A program made the translations under genes and the position numbers. Source: Crocodylus rhombifer (lineage: Eukaryota > Chordata > Crocodylia > Crocodylidae). Taken from it: DNA of 64,000 bases. The first letter of the stretch is position 1. The number at the start of each line of letters is the position of its first letter. Positions 21,590 through 34,320 of this stretch are shown here, piece after piece. Under the pieces are notes generated by a model. The model was not told where the DNA came from. It did no database searches and worked only from the letters and a program-made list of their open reading frames with translations. The DNA lies in NCBI GenBank assembly GCA_038503035.1, contig JAVSML010025531.1, positions 62,001 to 126,000 of the forward strand, written 5' to 3'.

Positions 21590-23520
21590 TGGCTCTGCTG
21601 TTGCTTCCATCTAGTCTATGATGCTGAGATGTGACTGCTCTGCCATCCCAGCTTTAGGTTTTTCTTAGGGTAACCTCCCTTTCTCACACTAATTTGTTTC
21701 CATTTGAAGGCTTCCTCTGGGAGACTGATTAGCACCTGGAATACCTTCCCCAAATATGCCCAGTGCTTCAGACCAATTCTGGTGGAGATTAACTGCTGGT
21801 TAGTGATTTCTAGGATCTCTTTTTGTTGATGCTGAAGTCTTTCAAGTTTGTGCTCAGAATCTATCGTAGGCACTTATTTCATTGGCATCTAGCTTCCTGT
21901 CTAAGGTTTGAGTTGATCTGCAACACTTGCACCTGTTTATTATAACAGAGGTCGTATCTGAACACTGAATATTCTCGGTCCTATTCTGGTGTTGTCCTTT
22001 ATCTCCATGCACTGATAGTTTTGGAAATGCCTATTTGATTTTTTAAGACACTTCCTTATTGAAGTCTTCATTAACTAGTAGGGATACCCACGTAGGCAAG
22101 CTGTTGTGCTCCTTTATGCTTTTGCCTTCTAGTTTGATATTGCTATCTGATGTCTCAATTTAAGGGATGTATGGTCTGTCTTTGTAGTTTTCCAAGATGT
22201 CACTAGCAAAATATAGGTGGCCTAAGAATTTTCTGTTTTCCCAGGCTATTACTTGTGTTTGTATAGACTTGTGTGGTCTATGGAAATGCTTAAGTGCAAG
22301 AGAATGCATTCACATTTATTCCACTGGTCCCACTGCACCTTTTGATTTGATGGGTCAACCTTTGCAGGCAGTTCATACCTCTATTTGTGGCCTTAGTGAT
22401 GATTCCAACCTCAGCTGGAATTCTGTAAGACTGAATGATGTTCCACAATGTAGCTTAATTCAGGGCCATTTGAAAACCCACAAAACTGATGATACAGGGA
22501 GGCTTTCATAGTGTTATGATCCTTATCTATACCTGATCTACACACGATCTCATGGATGTGAATCTGGATGGTTCTTCTCTGAGCCTTGCATCCACTCCCT
22601 TTTTCATCTTGCATTGTATAGAAAACTTTTTCCTTACAATGGAATGTAGTGTGACTCCCACCCACTTCTTGTAGTTAGTCAGATCTCCTTCTCAGAGTCT
22701 ATTCTGATGATGATTCCATGTTTCCTCTAGTCAAGAGATGGTCTTTCTTTCCCAGATTTCATTGAGCTGCTCTGTTGGTTTTGGAAGGGGGATGGTGTTG
22801 AGTGACTTTCACATAACGGATGCGATTTCTTTGTCTCCTGTTTTTTATTTTAAACAGTGTTAAGTTCAAGTTGTTTTGGTTCTCAGTTTAGTAACATCTG
22901 TTGAGATGGGCCTGTTGGTTGAGGATTTCTTTATAATGTTCTGTCTTTTCACCTCTTCTTCTACTTCCATATTTCCATTTTCACTCTTGATTTACACATT
23001 TCCTATTTTAAATTTTTTATATGGGGGTTTTAGCCACTTGGTAAATAACTCTTCCTGCCATAACAGGAACTGTAGATACTAGTTCCTCAACATATACACA
23101 TTTACCTTCTCTTGTGTTTTCACTGCTCTGTCTCCTTATCTTATGTTATTCTGTTCGCTTTTTCCAATCTTTCATTTGTATCAATAGTCAGAAGTTCTGT
23201 TTTCAGTGCTTTACTTTCTTTGCTGAGGTGTCACATCTCTTGGCTTATCCAGTTCTTACTGTTGTCTATATGTTGATACCCTGCCATGACTCCTACAACT
23301 TGAATCACCTTGCCTCTGAGTGCAGCCCATTTTTCTTTAGCTCTGATTTATCTCTCTCTTTCCTTTGCTTCTGAAAGTACTTCAGATCTTCTTCACTGAA
23401 AGCTGGAATTTCTCTCAGTGCTTTTTTTTTAATTTTACAATTTTCTTTGTTCAACGTCATTTTTCCCATTTTATTTTCATCCTGGCAATACAAAGATTGT
23501 GGTTGCTGATGACATCTGTT
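21590..23520 (-). mobile_element. Decayed non-LTR retrotransposon (not CR1), minus strand
   Basis: Reading on the minus strand: a WISQEM-like linker block (about 23,240), a GVDARLREE...MRSCVDQ block (about 22,600-22,530), a LWNIIQSYRIPAEVGIITKA block (about 22,450-22,390), an IKLEGKSIKE...YVGIP block (about 22,120-22,080), then LKHWAYLGKVF and VRKGGYPKKN (about 21,770-21,660). This order and wording match the LINE type whose RT region carries 'LREEQAGFR-GRSCTDQI', '-YGIP-KI--II' and a C-terminal 'RKRGRPKK' block. I believe this is RTE-like, but the clade name is unsure. Stops and frameshifts are everywhere, so it is an ancient relic. Confidence 0.7.
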
Positions 23521-24468
23521 ACATTGTATGTCCTTGCATCTTGGACAGATGACCTGAATCTCAAATTGACACAGATGTGGTTAATCTAGCTTTTTGTTTT
23601 GCCATCTGGTGAATTCCATCTTTCTTTGTATACTTTGTGAGGGAAGAGGGGAGCTTATAAAAACTTTGCAGAAAACCAGCCAAATTCTGAGTCTCTCACC
23701 TTGGTGTGCGAGTGGGCTATCAAGGTTGCCAACCCAAAACTTTTTTTTTTAACTAACAATTTGCACACTTTTTACTAATGCATGTTTTTTACTGACATGT
23801 GTTTTTACTGTCAGCAAAAAGGTTTTTGGGGGATTGGCAGCTCTGTATGACTGTAGCATCTGACTGCCCCTACCACAAGGGGACCCTACTCACCCCGCAC
23901 CCTTACAGCCCCAACTGCACCCTGCACCATGCTTGCTCCACAGTCCACCCACCAGCCTTACCACTGCCAGTTTTGCTCCCCACAGCCCAGCACAACCCTT
24001 GAAGATGCTTACCTGTGACCCAGTGGTATTACAAGATGGGACACAGCAGCAGCACATGGTTAGAGAGGGGAGAGGTGTACAAAGCACTGAGAGAGAACTT
24101 TCTGGAGGTTGTGCACTACCACTTGAACACCAGTTCATGCAACTCTGCTCTGTCTGTGCTTCACAAAGCAGCTGGAGCTTGATAATTTTATGGAGAGCTT
24201 AAATTTATTTATGGACTTTAGGACAGGTATTTTTTTCTTGAATTTTTGCTGACTCTTGGCAAACCTAGGAGCAATGGCTCCTAGGACCAGTTTCACATTG
24301 TTTTTTTTCCATTCCCAGGGTGTTGCATCCTACTTTAGCATTACAATCACTCATTATAAGGAGTAAGCTGCATTTTGATATTCTATCACTAACACTTTTG
24401 AGGCAGGCATAGAGTAATTCTTTGTCACTGTATTTCTTTGGTAGAGTAATGCATTGTATATTGATATC
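23521..24468. other. Non-coding stretch, possible MITE
   Basis: AGGTTGCCAA at about 23,724 and the complement of TTGGCAAACCT at about 24,257-24,267 could be inverted ends of a roughly 545-bp MITE, but no target duplication was resolved. Short T runs occur at 23,741-23,750 and near 24,301. No gene is supported. Confidence 0.3.
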
Positions 24469-24926
24469 AAGCCACGTGCATGATCAGAGGTCAGGAAAAC
24501 AGGCCTTACAATGACAGGCTGAGAACTACGGGGTTCTTTAGCCTGGAAAAGTGCAGGCTCAGGGGTGATCTGATGGTCACCTATAAGTTTATCGGGGTGA
24601 CCACTAGTGTTTGGGGGAATGTTTGTTCACCAGAGCGCCCCAAGGGATGATGAGGTCGAATGGTGATAAACTACTGCAAGACCGTTTCAGGCTAGAAATA
24701 AGGAAGAATTTCTTTATTGTCTGAGCTCCCAAGGTCTGGAACAGCCTGCTATCGGAGGTAGTTCAAGCACCTATATTGAACACCTTCAAGAAAAAATTGG
24801 ATGCTTATCTTGCTGGGATCCTATGACCCCAGCTGACTTCCTGCCTTCAGGTCGGGGGCTGGACTCGATGATCTTCCGAGGTCCCTTCCAGCCCTAATGT
24901 CTATGAAATCTATGAAAATCTATGAC
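24469..24926 (+). mobile_element. CR1 LINE, short 5'-truncated 3' end
   Basis: It begins within the 'MIRGQEN--YNDRLR' codons and ends in TCTATGAAATCTATGAAAATCTATGACA, an extended version of the CR1 tail. It is close in sequence to the copy at 40,557-41,123, apart from small insertions and deletions (for example GGGGTGACCACTAGTGT at about 24,594). It belongs to the same subfamily. The reading frame is broken several times, so there is no product. Confidence 0.9.
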
Positions 24927-25740
24927 ACCTTTAGAAATCTGGTTTGGCCACAAGATGAGGAAATTTAGTTAGTTACAACTAACTATGGGCTAGGTATGCA
25001 GACTGGGGACTGTGGGGCTGCATTCCTTTCACTGGTCTGCATATGTTTCTGGGTGGAGCACCACTGGGAAGCATCTACTGGTTCCTTAGATGCCTTTGAA
25101 GACCAGTGGGTGTGGCCTGTGGGGCTCTGCTTGGTATTCCCCTCAGGAGCACTCATTTTCACATTTTTTCCCTTTGACCCTGATGTCACTCCTGTCCTGC
25201 TTTTTGCCTTTGTTGCCCCAAGAATTCTGTTGTCATCCATCCACTGCCCCCATATAGTAGGGGCTACTAGTTAGCCAAGTGGGCTTCAGGGCCCCCAATG
25301 ATTGGGTGATTATATAGTCAGAAGCTTCTGAGGCCCAGCAAACTGGTATCTGGGGAGACTGCCTCTTGTGCCAGCTGGACTGCTGAAGCAGCCCTGAGAG
25401 TTCCCAGCACCTTCTACCCACTGCAGTAGTCTGGCAGTGGGGGCTGCTGCCTCACTGTGACCTGCTGCCATCTGCAACAGCATGTGGCCCCAAGGCTGCA
25501 TGCCTGCCAGACCCAGATGGGGACAGCATGGCCAGTAGAGGCATCTGCACCTCTGGGCTAGCTGCCAGTGGGCCATGGCTGCACAGTTGGCCTTTCTGTG
25601 GCACTACTGCCATGTGTACTGCCACCCTGCCATCTGGTTAGCTATCGCCAGGAAGATATTCTTAGTGTAGTGGCCTGCTTTGAACTGTCAAAGCATGTTC
25701 TTCTGCCCTTCAGCTTCGTCTTGTGCCTTTCACACTATAC

Positions 25741-25802
25741 AAATAAATAAATAAATAAATATATATAGAGAGAGATTGATTGATTGATTGATTGATTGAT
25801 TA
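25741..25802 (+). repeat. Compound microsatellite (AAAT)n(AT)n(AG)n(ATTG)n
   Basis: Five AAAT units are followed by short AT and AG runs and then about seven ATTG units, uninterrupted to 25,800. Confidence 0.95.
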
Positions 25803-26164
25803 TTTGGGCAATGCTTTATTGATATTTACAATTTTAAAGCAATTTGGAAGGCTACCAGTATCTATATGTTTTGATATTTGTTTTTAGTTGCCTTATCATA
25901 AAACAATTAGAGCTCTCCCTGGCCTCTGTGATTTGGCATAAGCAATGTTGTGTGCCAGGTGACTGGGGCCAAGCCATGCTGCCCCACACCATGCCACTGG
26001 GGACTGTGCCATGGGGCCCTGCTACCAGAGCATCTCTTTGGAGGACCTGAGCCTCCAGTTGCCTCAGGGCATGGTCCTGGACCTTGCCCTGCCCTGCTTT
26101 TTTTCCTTGTATGGCTTTTTTGTTTGTTAGTTTGTTTTTATTTGTTTTTTGGGGGTTTTTTTTG

Positions 26165-26186
26165 GATACCTGGATATCCAGGTATC
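26165..26186. repeat. 22-bp perfect palindrome
   Basis: GATACCTGGAT followed immediately by its own complement ATCCAGGTATC, with no spacer. It sits directly after a T/G-rich run. Confidence 0.9.
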
Positions 26187-27388
26187 AATTGCTGAGCTCA
26201 TGCTGAAAATATGCAGTGTGGGGACCATTTTTTTGTTCTCAGCATGCCTCTTTCTGCATCTCAAGCTGCTTTGGGATATGGCAAGAGGCACGTGTGGGCT
26301 CATCTGGAGCCCATATGTCCTTTGTCCTTGGCTAAGTTGGGAGTATAGCAGTTGTTTTGGCAAATGTACATCAGGCATGCACACACAATTCCATGTCCAT
26401 CGCAGCTGATGTTGAATAATCAGTGTTTCCATACTGGTAGTATTATGACCCATATTTAAATATAAAGCCCTTAAATTGTTCACTTTTTTGTTAATAAGTG
26501 TTTATAAATTCAGTAAAATGCCATTTTTTATTAGAAAAGAAATAGCAATTAAAAAAAAATCTTAAGTTTCTAGAGGCCCTCTCCATCCTAATTTTTTAGA
26601 GGATCTACATCTGTTAAAATGTATCAGCTGAAATAACTAGTGTTTCAGAACTCTTTCTTCAGGCAGCATTGCTGGAATCTGTCCCTTTTGTATACATTAT
26701 GAGTACCTCTCAGGGGAAAATGGATGACAAAGAATGATGTTCCCATTAACTTAAATGGTTACCAATAAACCTTTAGAGAGATTTAATTAATATGAAAGTT
26801 TACTAGATCTGGTTCATTGCAAGATTTCTGCTTAAAACTCAGGGTAATTTTGCCAATATGTGCATACAGCCAATAAATCTTCATGGCTCTGGGATTCCCA
26901 GTGCATCCCATTATGATGAAAAAGGGGGATGTGATGCAGAAAATGAAAATACTGGGGAGAGGTTCAATAATATTGTTTCATTCTTCACTGGCAAATTACA
27001 GTTTTATGACATAAATAAAACAAAGCAAAGAGAACTAAAACATGAGGAATATGTGTGTATCATTCATAGGACCATGTGATCCAGAATGAGATTGTTTTCA
27101 ATCATTGTGACAAATTTTTCATCCTAAATTTGATTTTTTTTTGGAGATGTCAGAATCAGACTTTCATCTCATGTTTCATGTGGATCAAATGGGCTGCTGA
27201 CTGATGCTATTGTTGCACATAAGACTCCATCCAGTAAAAACCGAGGTTTGGTGTCCCCATCCTGATCAGAGAAATGAAATAGGGTGGGTCCTGCTTTGTA
27301 CTCATGTAGCTATCTGCATTTGGGAGCTGCACCCGTGGTAATGAAGTGTGAATTTCCCTGATGTAGACAACCATACAGCAATAGTGTA

Positions 27389-27850
27389 ACAGAATCATAG
27401 GAGTGGAAAAGAACTCATCAAGTCTAATGTACTTCTGGCAAAGTGTCCATAAATTTGTCAATTTATATAGTTCAGTTCATAAACATATTAGAGTTCATCT
27501 AAAAATTAGGGAGCTGTTTTGTTTCCACTATTCTTTCCTAGAAATTAATTCTTGTTATGATGAGAAAACTTTTCCTTCTCAGTTTAAAGTTATTTATGGC
27601 CATATTATAATAACAACTCTTTTTATTAGTTCCTAAGTGCATGATATTTTGCTTCGGACTATTACATTTGATCACATTTGTATTATTCTAATTCTAATGT
27701 TTGAACCATCCAGTTCATCTTGCTTGATGATTGTGATACCACAATCTTCCTCTGTGTTGATGATGCTTCTCAACTTTGTGTCATTTAGCAAATTTCATTA
27801 GTGCATTCACAAGGTTCAAAAGCTCAGTTATCTATTTATTTAGATAGATG
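27389..27850 (-). mobile_element. Ancient L3/CR1-like LINE fragment
   Basis: The plus strand begins with a CR1-type 3' end in reverse (ACAGAATCATAGGAGTGGAAAAG). Near 27,750-27,800 it shows the reverse of the RT catalytic block: the minus strand reads AAATTTGCT-A-AATGACACAAAGTTG, i.e. KFA(N)DTKL with a one-base insertion. Divergence is far greater than in the other CR1 copies, so it is an old relic. Confidence 0.55.
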
Positions 27851-28356
27851 CCTAGAAGTGAGATCCTGCTCCAAACCTCATCGGTAAACAAACTAGGGGT
27901 GCAAATCTTAGAGAAAACAAACTGTAGTGTTTCTTGCTACGATTGATATATTGGAAACATGCTCTGTCTCTGTGTGTTTTTATGTCTCTTCTGTTTCTGT
28001 ACCCAAAGAGAGGCAGAGGGTACAATGATGTATATTTGGCCTTGAATTCTGATTAAATTTGGCATGTGGTTATAGAAGGTTGCTTTGGCATGGTTTTACA
28101 AGGTTACTTTTTTTTTACGGAGGCTACTTTTTTATGCATGTAAGTATAAAGAAAAGGACATTGTAATTGGCTTACACATAAGGATGAATGATAATAATAG
28201 TAACAATTGTAGTAGTAGTAGTAGTGATAATGATGATGATGATAAATGTTCTATTTCCAGGTCTGTGACTGACTTCTTGGGTGAGCTTGGGTTGGACTCT
28301 ATATCTTGGATTCTTCATCTTCCAAACCTCTACAAACAGACATAGCTTATCCATAC
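27851..28356. other. Non-coding stretch with trinucleotide repeats
   Basis: Runs of GTA (28,209-28,226) and GAT (28,230-28,244) form a short compound repeat; the 86-residue open frame across it is a Ser/Asn/Asp low-complexity artefact. The last part, 28,250-28,356, directly precedes copy 2 of the 299-bp repeat. Confidence 0.55.
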
Positions 28357-28655
28357 AAAATCTGTGAAAGCTTAACATATTGGTCCAGCCAGGTCACCTT
28401 GCAACCTCTTCTGTGGCAAAGTGATGTATAGGAATATATACTGATAGTATCTAGGTCTGCCTTATGGCAGGTTATGTGGACTGTAGCGAGTATCCAAAGT
28501 TATGGTAAATCCTTCTGTGGTTAAGATGCCATGGTAGAGAGGGATACCATTTAATTTCTAATGGGTAGTCTTGGGTCTCTTCTTTCTAAGAATGATTTGT
28601 CAATCTCTTCCTGAGGCCAGGAACTCATCTGTGCCTTCTTCTCATCTTTTCTGGC
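28357..28655 (+). repeat. 299-bp dispersed repeat, copy 2 (probable source)
   Basis: Same length and orientation as 18,554-18,852, differing at about five positions. Here the flanks (CATAC before, TGCCAAAAAGG after) are ordinary unique-looking DNA with no LINE around it. This copy is therefore the better candidate for the original locus. No open frame of note, no terminal repeats and no poly-A. Confidence 0.9.
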
Positions 28656-31600
28656 TGCCAAAAAGGTAATGAGGCCTGAATTAGAAATGTGTGAGTGGCA
28701 AGCAGCTGAATAATCTTATTACATATAGTGCTTCAATACAATACAGTAAATCTGGCAAACCTAATTATACACTGAGGGATAATGACAAGTCCATATGGGA
28801 TGGAAAAATGTTTGCATAGCTTTTTTTTCTTTGCTTCTTCACTTCTCTGGTCTTCCTTTAGTTAGTAGGCAGGCAGTAGTTTCCAAAGCTAACACCAATG
28901 CTGCTACTTGTCCAGCTGGCAGAGAGAACTTAAATTCACATGAGCCAGCTGGCTATTTCCTCCCTTCCTTCAGTCTATGAAACTGAAATATGTCATCTTT
29001 GAGATATGACCAGAGTCCTGTCTCTCAGAGCTCGTTTCTTTGGCTCTTTCTGTTGGCAGCAAAAATACCGGGGGATATTAATTATTAGTGTTTTGTGAGT
29101 GCTGTGCTACATATATGCTCACACAGAGATATTCAGTATGAGAATTATGCTAATGAAACTTTGAATCTACAAATTTAAACACAGGAAAATCAGGAAATGA
29201 AAAAGCCAAGTTTCGCAGAGTTCATTTTTAACAACATTGACTTACCCCCATGCTTGCACCATGTTGCATACGTGGTACTTTCAGTTAAGAGGTCATTACA
29301 TATACACCTAAATATATACAATGTCTGAGCAGAGAGGGTGTTAAAATTATAAAAAATATAAATATTTTAATTTCCTGAGTTTGGGGCATAAATTATTAAC
29401 CTTAAAATAGTATTAGTCATTTTTTTGTACTTGTTTTCTTTTTTAATCAACATAAACAATGAAAGGAAAAAATGCTGCCTGTTTTAATAGTGTTGGGATT
29501 TCAAATAGCCTAAGCAGGCTTTAAAAGTCACATCTGGAATGAGTTGAATGCGGCATAGAACAGGTGATTGTTGTGTCTTTACTGCTGCTATTGTTTGGCT
29601 GGGTACCCTTTTCTGTGAAGGCAGCAGTATATCAGTTCTCAATATCAATTTTCCCATTGAAAACTTAGAAATAGCAGAAAATTGCAGATGAGACCTGAGT
29701 GGAGAGTTCAGCATGCCTACATATGTTTGGAGAATAGTGGTGATGGCAACAACAGTTGTATTTCATTAAAATGCTTATACTTCCTTTTAATAAATGTTTT
29801 CTCGGCAGCCAAGATCAACAGCCTATTCTCTGTGCTGTCAGGCAGGAACAATGTGAATTTCTCCCAGTTTCCTAATGCTGTTCAAGAAAGGATCAGATCA
29901 GCATTAGGCTACTACAATCTTAGCAGATCCTATAACTTGCATTACAAGAGGAGAAATTTTGGGTGCATTTTTTCTCTGCTACAAACTTTTGTTTTTTTAA
30001 AAAATCTTCAGATTTAACAAAATACTACTGGTTGGCTGATATCAGTTACTGAATGTTTGAAACCCCTGAGCAGAACTGTTGACAAAGGCATTAATTCTGT
30101 AGAGAGCATGGGCATCAGGAGGGAACTCTGAAATGGTATTTGCCCTTGTAAACATTATGTTTCACACTTTTGTGATATGAATTATTTAATATTCTTTGCA
30201 ACAGAAATATTACTTCATTATTTTCTGTAGTCAAAAATTAAGTGCAAACTAGGAGTTGGCATCTTCCATTTGCTATTTCTAGTTGGCATTTTCTTTGGTA
30301 CCTTTTAAAGGAGTGCCTTGACTCTAAAAAGGTTAAGAACCACTCCTTTACAAGGTACCAAAGCTGTCTTCAATATATTGGAGTTTGGGATTTTTTACCT
30401 AACTTGTGAAGTTAACAAAGCTATTGATATTAAAAACACTGAATTTTTCCTCAATTCAATTTGCTCTTTAAGGTTATTCTTAACTTCTTAATAAAAATGG
30501 AAATCATGATCTGGGTTTACCTTCTCTGTATCAATATTTAACCTGGTGCAATATGCACCTATGCTACCCAGGAAGTTTCATGGCATCCATGAATATTCAC
30601 AATAAGGCTTCAGCTGTCACGCTTTGTTAGGGAAGGTTGATGAAATGGCAGAGCTCCAATTCTATCACTTCTGGAAAATCCTGATACACATGTCCAGATC
30701 CCCCATCTTTATAGCCCTTTTATACTTAAGTAATCGGTACTGATATCATGCAATGATGAACTGGGCCTCAGGACTTGTGATCTAGCTGAGCTGCAGTACA
30801 GACATCTTTTCTAGGTCTGTTAATAAAGAATTATTGTTTAACGCCCCCTTGGAGGTCTCTTTCCTAAAAATCATTTCTAAGACCCACCATCAGTAGATTT
30901 ATAGAAGTATCTCATCATTTTAGAGAATACCACAGGGATGGGTCTTTCATTCTGATTTTTTCTAGTGGTTTATAACTTTCCAAAAATTACTTTTGGGTGT
31001 GAAATTTCTCATGCTTGTTCTCACCTCAGAAGTATTTTTCCCTCTTGGATAAGAAAGAAAATCATTTTAGCAGTTTCTGAGCTATTTGAGCATGAAGCAA
31101 TGGTTCTGACACACTTTCATGCTCTGACAACTACAGCATGGTTTACATCTAAAGTCTTCAAACATGATGGGGGAAGGAGCTGCTCAAAATAAGGAATTAT
31201 TAGGGGGGGAAAAGAGCCCTATGGAAAAAGAAAAGTACTCAGATTTCAAAGTCAACCACTCCAAAATTAGGCAAACCCAAATAAGTTACCCCTGGAACTT
31301 TAATTCAGCCCCCTGCCCATGTGCATTTATAATAAAATATTTCAACTCCTTTGTCATTTGTTCCCCCCCCATACGATCCCAACCCTGTAGCAGTCCTGTT
31401 CTCTCACCTAGTTGATTCTGGGCTTTACCCCACTGATTCTCAAGCCTAATCTCAGCCTACCAGTCCTAGTTTGCCTTGATAATTCCTCATCAGTTCTTCC
31501 CCCTGATATTTTGTTTTTCCATTTACCTCCATAAATCTAGTCTCCTTGCCTAGCCAGTCCCAGTCTCTTATTTCAGCTTCTCCCATTCCAGCCCTTCCCC

Positions 31601-33929
31601 AGCATGCTTTAAGTCTGGGTTTTGTCCCCTGTGCATTTGAACAACATGTTCTCCTCCATATTATCTGCTATCAGTCTTGAAATCCACCCAGAGTAACAGA
31701 GAAGACAAACATTGCAGAAAAAACCTACCTTCTCCCCTGTTGTCCATGACTACAGCAGCATACAAACTCAGGTTGTACAAAGTTACTGTAAGAGGATAAC
31801 AGATATACAATGCCTCCAACATCACTAGGAGCTGTGAAAGCATGAAGCACATTTGGTAGGAACAAAAATTTTCAGAGATTTTTAGTAGATAAACTAAAAA
31901 AAACCACAAAACAGGCTCCATTTGGCCAGAACAAAATACGTTTTTGCAACAGCTTGTAACTTGGCCACTGTTGATCAGGGATGGTAAATGGCACATTCCT
32001 GACACAAAAGCTACCCTCTCCCAAATTTCAAGTCCCTGCTCTTAAACCAGAAAATTTGACATTTTCTTTTAACACTGAGAAACATATTTTTCACTAGTAT
32101 TTTTCTCAGAAATGGCTTGAGTGACACTTAAGATAATTGATACAGAGGAATCTCATTCTGTGGTTAAATTTGGCAAAATTGTTAGCAACAAAAAACATGG
32201 GAAGGCTTGACCTAAAAAAAAGGCAGTGGTGCCAACTTTAACACTATAAAAAAAAATTCTGAAAAAAAAAATGTTTGAGAGGAGAAAAGAAAAATATTGT
32301 ATGTCACATGCACAGCATATCAGTATGTAATGAATATGATTGATTGTCCAAGTATACGTGTGTGTGAACATATTTGGGTGTTTTCACAAACCTTAGCAGC
32401 CTTACCAACTCTGATCACTCTATGCCACAGACTCCATCTCTCTTGAGAGAGAGGCTCCTTTGAAACTACTTTATCCTTGAGAAGCTCCACTTATGTGGTC
32501 AGCTCTAGTGGAAAGCATTTGCAATTCAATTCAACGTGTATTGATTATGGGATTATGGACAATTCAATGAATGCAAATATGTAACGTAAGTAAGATTTTT
32601 TTGGTTTGTATGTTTTGGTTTGCTTTTATCCCTGTGCATGCTACCATTTGTATGTGCATACTGTATATGTAAACATCCAGATGTATATACAGATTTGCTT
32701 AGAGGAAAGTATAGAATAGGTGGTTGTCAATGCACAGAAAAATGAGACATGCAAAGTGACAATGTCCACAGCAATAGCTTAGGTACATTGTGTATATATT
32801 TTACCACATGGACCAGGAATATTAAATAATTCATAAGAAAAAAGTGATTTTTGGTTGCTACAAAAATATGTCAAAATTATTATTATTATTTTGCTTTTAA
32901 ATTCTCTACCATGGTATTGCATTCCGTTGGACTGACTACAAATGTAACCGGGGAAAACAACACCTGAATCAAAATTCTGGTTCCAAAGAGGCGTATACAC
33001 TGGGGATGTTTTGGATCTAAATCCTCATCTGAACTTTATAGATCAGACTCATCTTAAAAATAAGACAAAACAAAACAAGCAAGCGAACAAACAGAAAAAG
33101 CCAAGGATAAAAAACAAAGAAACAAAGCTTCTATACAATTAATTTTTGAAGACTTAGCCACAATCTTGCTATACTAAGCAGTGGTTTGCTCAAACCCGCC
33201 TTGCTGTTCCTTACATGCTGCCTTTCAAACAGAAGCAGTGGAACTGCATTTGCATGGCAGTGTGGGCAGATTAATGAGCACCTCTCACCAGTTCTAATTA
33301 GCCCACCTGCACAAATGTGACTATATTGCTTCTCGTTTATGAGTTAGCCTGCTCAGAACAATGGTGCTTATTTGCGTGTTACTGCCTGGTATGGTAAGTG
33401 TGTGGTGTAGACATTCTTTCAGTCCCTTTTTTGAATATTAGTTGTTATATTATTGTTTTACAGTTTTAATTTAGAGTGAGTGAATAGCCAGTGGTTGGTG
33501 TCACTAATAGACAGGGCAGCAAGCAAAGGAGTTTTGAGTGGGGCTAACCTTGGTGGGGCAGGAACAGTCCCTATTACCCACACAGTCAGAGAATTGATAC
33601 GTTTGGTGTGGAATGGTCTCTTTGTGGGATCTATGCCTGGGGTGATTTTCTTAGTGTAACAGCTTGCCCAGGCCACCACTGGGCAGAGGAAATGAGGATG
33701 ATGAGATGTTGGTTATATATCCTTCCAAAAAAACCTATTTATGCAGGAAGTATAACTTGATGGAGCTAACGAAGGAGAAGATAAGAGCGCTGGAAATGGA
33801 GCAGAGGGCCATGGTGGCATTTAAATAGGATGTGAGGCAGAGGTGGAAGTGAGGTGAGGCTGAACAGTGAGTAGCCACAGATTATGGAAAAGATGACTGG
33901 GCAATAAATAAAGGAAGGTACAATGGATA
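28656..33929. other. Long repeat-poor non-coding stretch
   Basis: About 5.3 kb with no recognisable coding sequence. It includes AT-rich DNA, a strong hairpin at 30,293-30,363 (listed), a pyrimidine-rich region at 31,300-31,640 and several short A runs near 32,214-32,270. Frames such as 29,682-30,017 and 31,661-32,005 show no family features. Confidence 0.5.
30293..30363. repeat. Hairpin with 23-bp arms
   Basis: The left arm 30,293-30,315 (CTTTGGTACCTTTT...) pairs with 30,341-30,363 with one mismatch; the loop is 25 nt. The right half contains GGTTAAGAACCACTCC, similar to words in hAT MITE termini, so a short MITE relic is possible. Confidence 0.85.
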
Positions 33930-34320
33930 TGTGACTACAAGAATGGAATGGAAGAGAAATACAACTGAGGAACTGTTTCAGTATATAAAGGAGAATAATG
34001 AGAATGAAGTAGCAAATATGATTGAAAATAAGATACTGGGAATTACATCTGAGTTGCAAGCAAAACTAAAATAGCTACTGGCAGAGGACCTAAATAAATT
34101 CTATCCCAAAATATTGAAAAAACTAGCATATGAAATGGAATTCATGTGGAAGGGGTCTCCTATACTTCCCTTCAACTTCATTTTCCTGTGACTGGCAAAC
34201 AGCAAGCTCGGGGCCTTTTTTTGTAAATAAAAAGAAAAGGGAAAAAAGGAACCTGGGTAAACATAAGCCTGATAGTTTGACTTAAACATTATGTAAGGCT
34301 TCAAAACAGATACTGAAGGA
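33930..34320 (+). mobile_element. Decayed CR1-like LINE fragment
   Basis: The segment around 34,085-34,135 can be read as a degraded 'DG-YPKILKKLA-EM' block, and 34,245-34,320 as 'GNWVN-RPDSLT...K-LKQILK', the CR1-type RT opening. The A-rich GTAAATAAAAAGAAAAGG part replaces the usual FKKGKK codons. Stops are frequent. Limits are approximate. Confidence 0.5.

Larger units (their letters stand above)
24927..27388. other. Non-coding stretch with microsatellite and palindrome
   Basis: Contains a GC-rich part (25,000-25,700), simple repeats at 25,741-25,802 and a perfect palindrome at 26,165-26,186, listed separately. No coding features; open frames here have no family signature. Confidence 0.5.

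Noticed and set aside
28085..28345. 86-codon frame with Asn/Ser/Asp runs
   Set aside because: Trinucleotide microsatellite translated in frame; no evidence of a protein.
29682..30017. 111-codon frame that might be an exon
   Set aside because: No recognisable family, no convincing splice sites bounding it and ordinary AT-rich composition.
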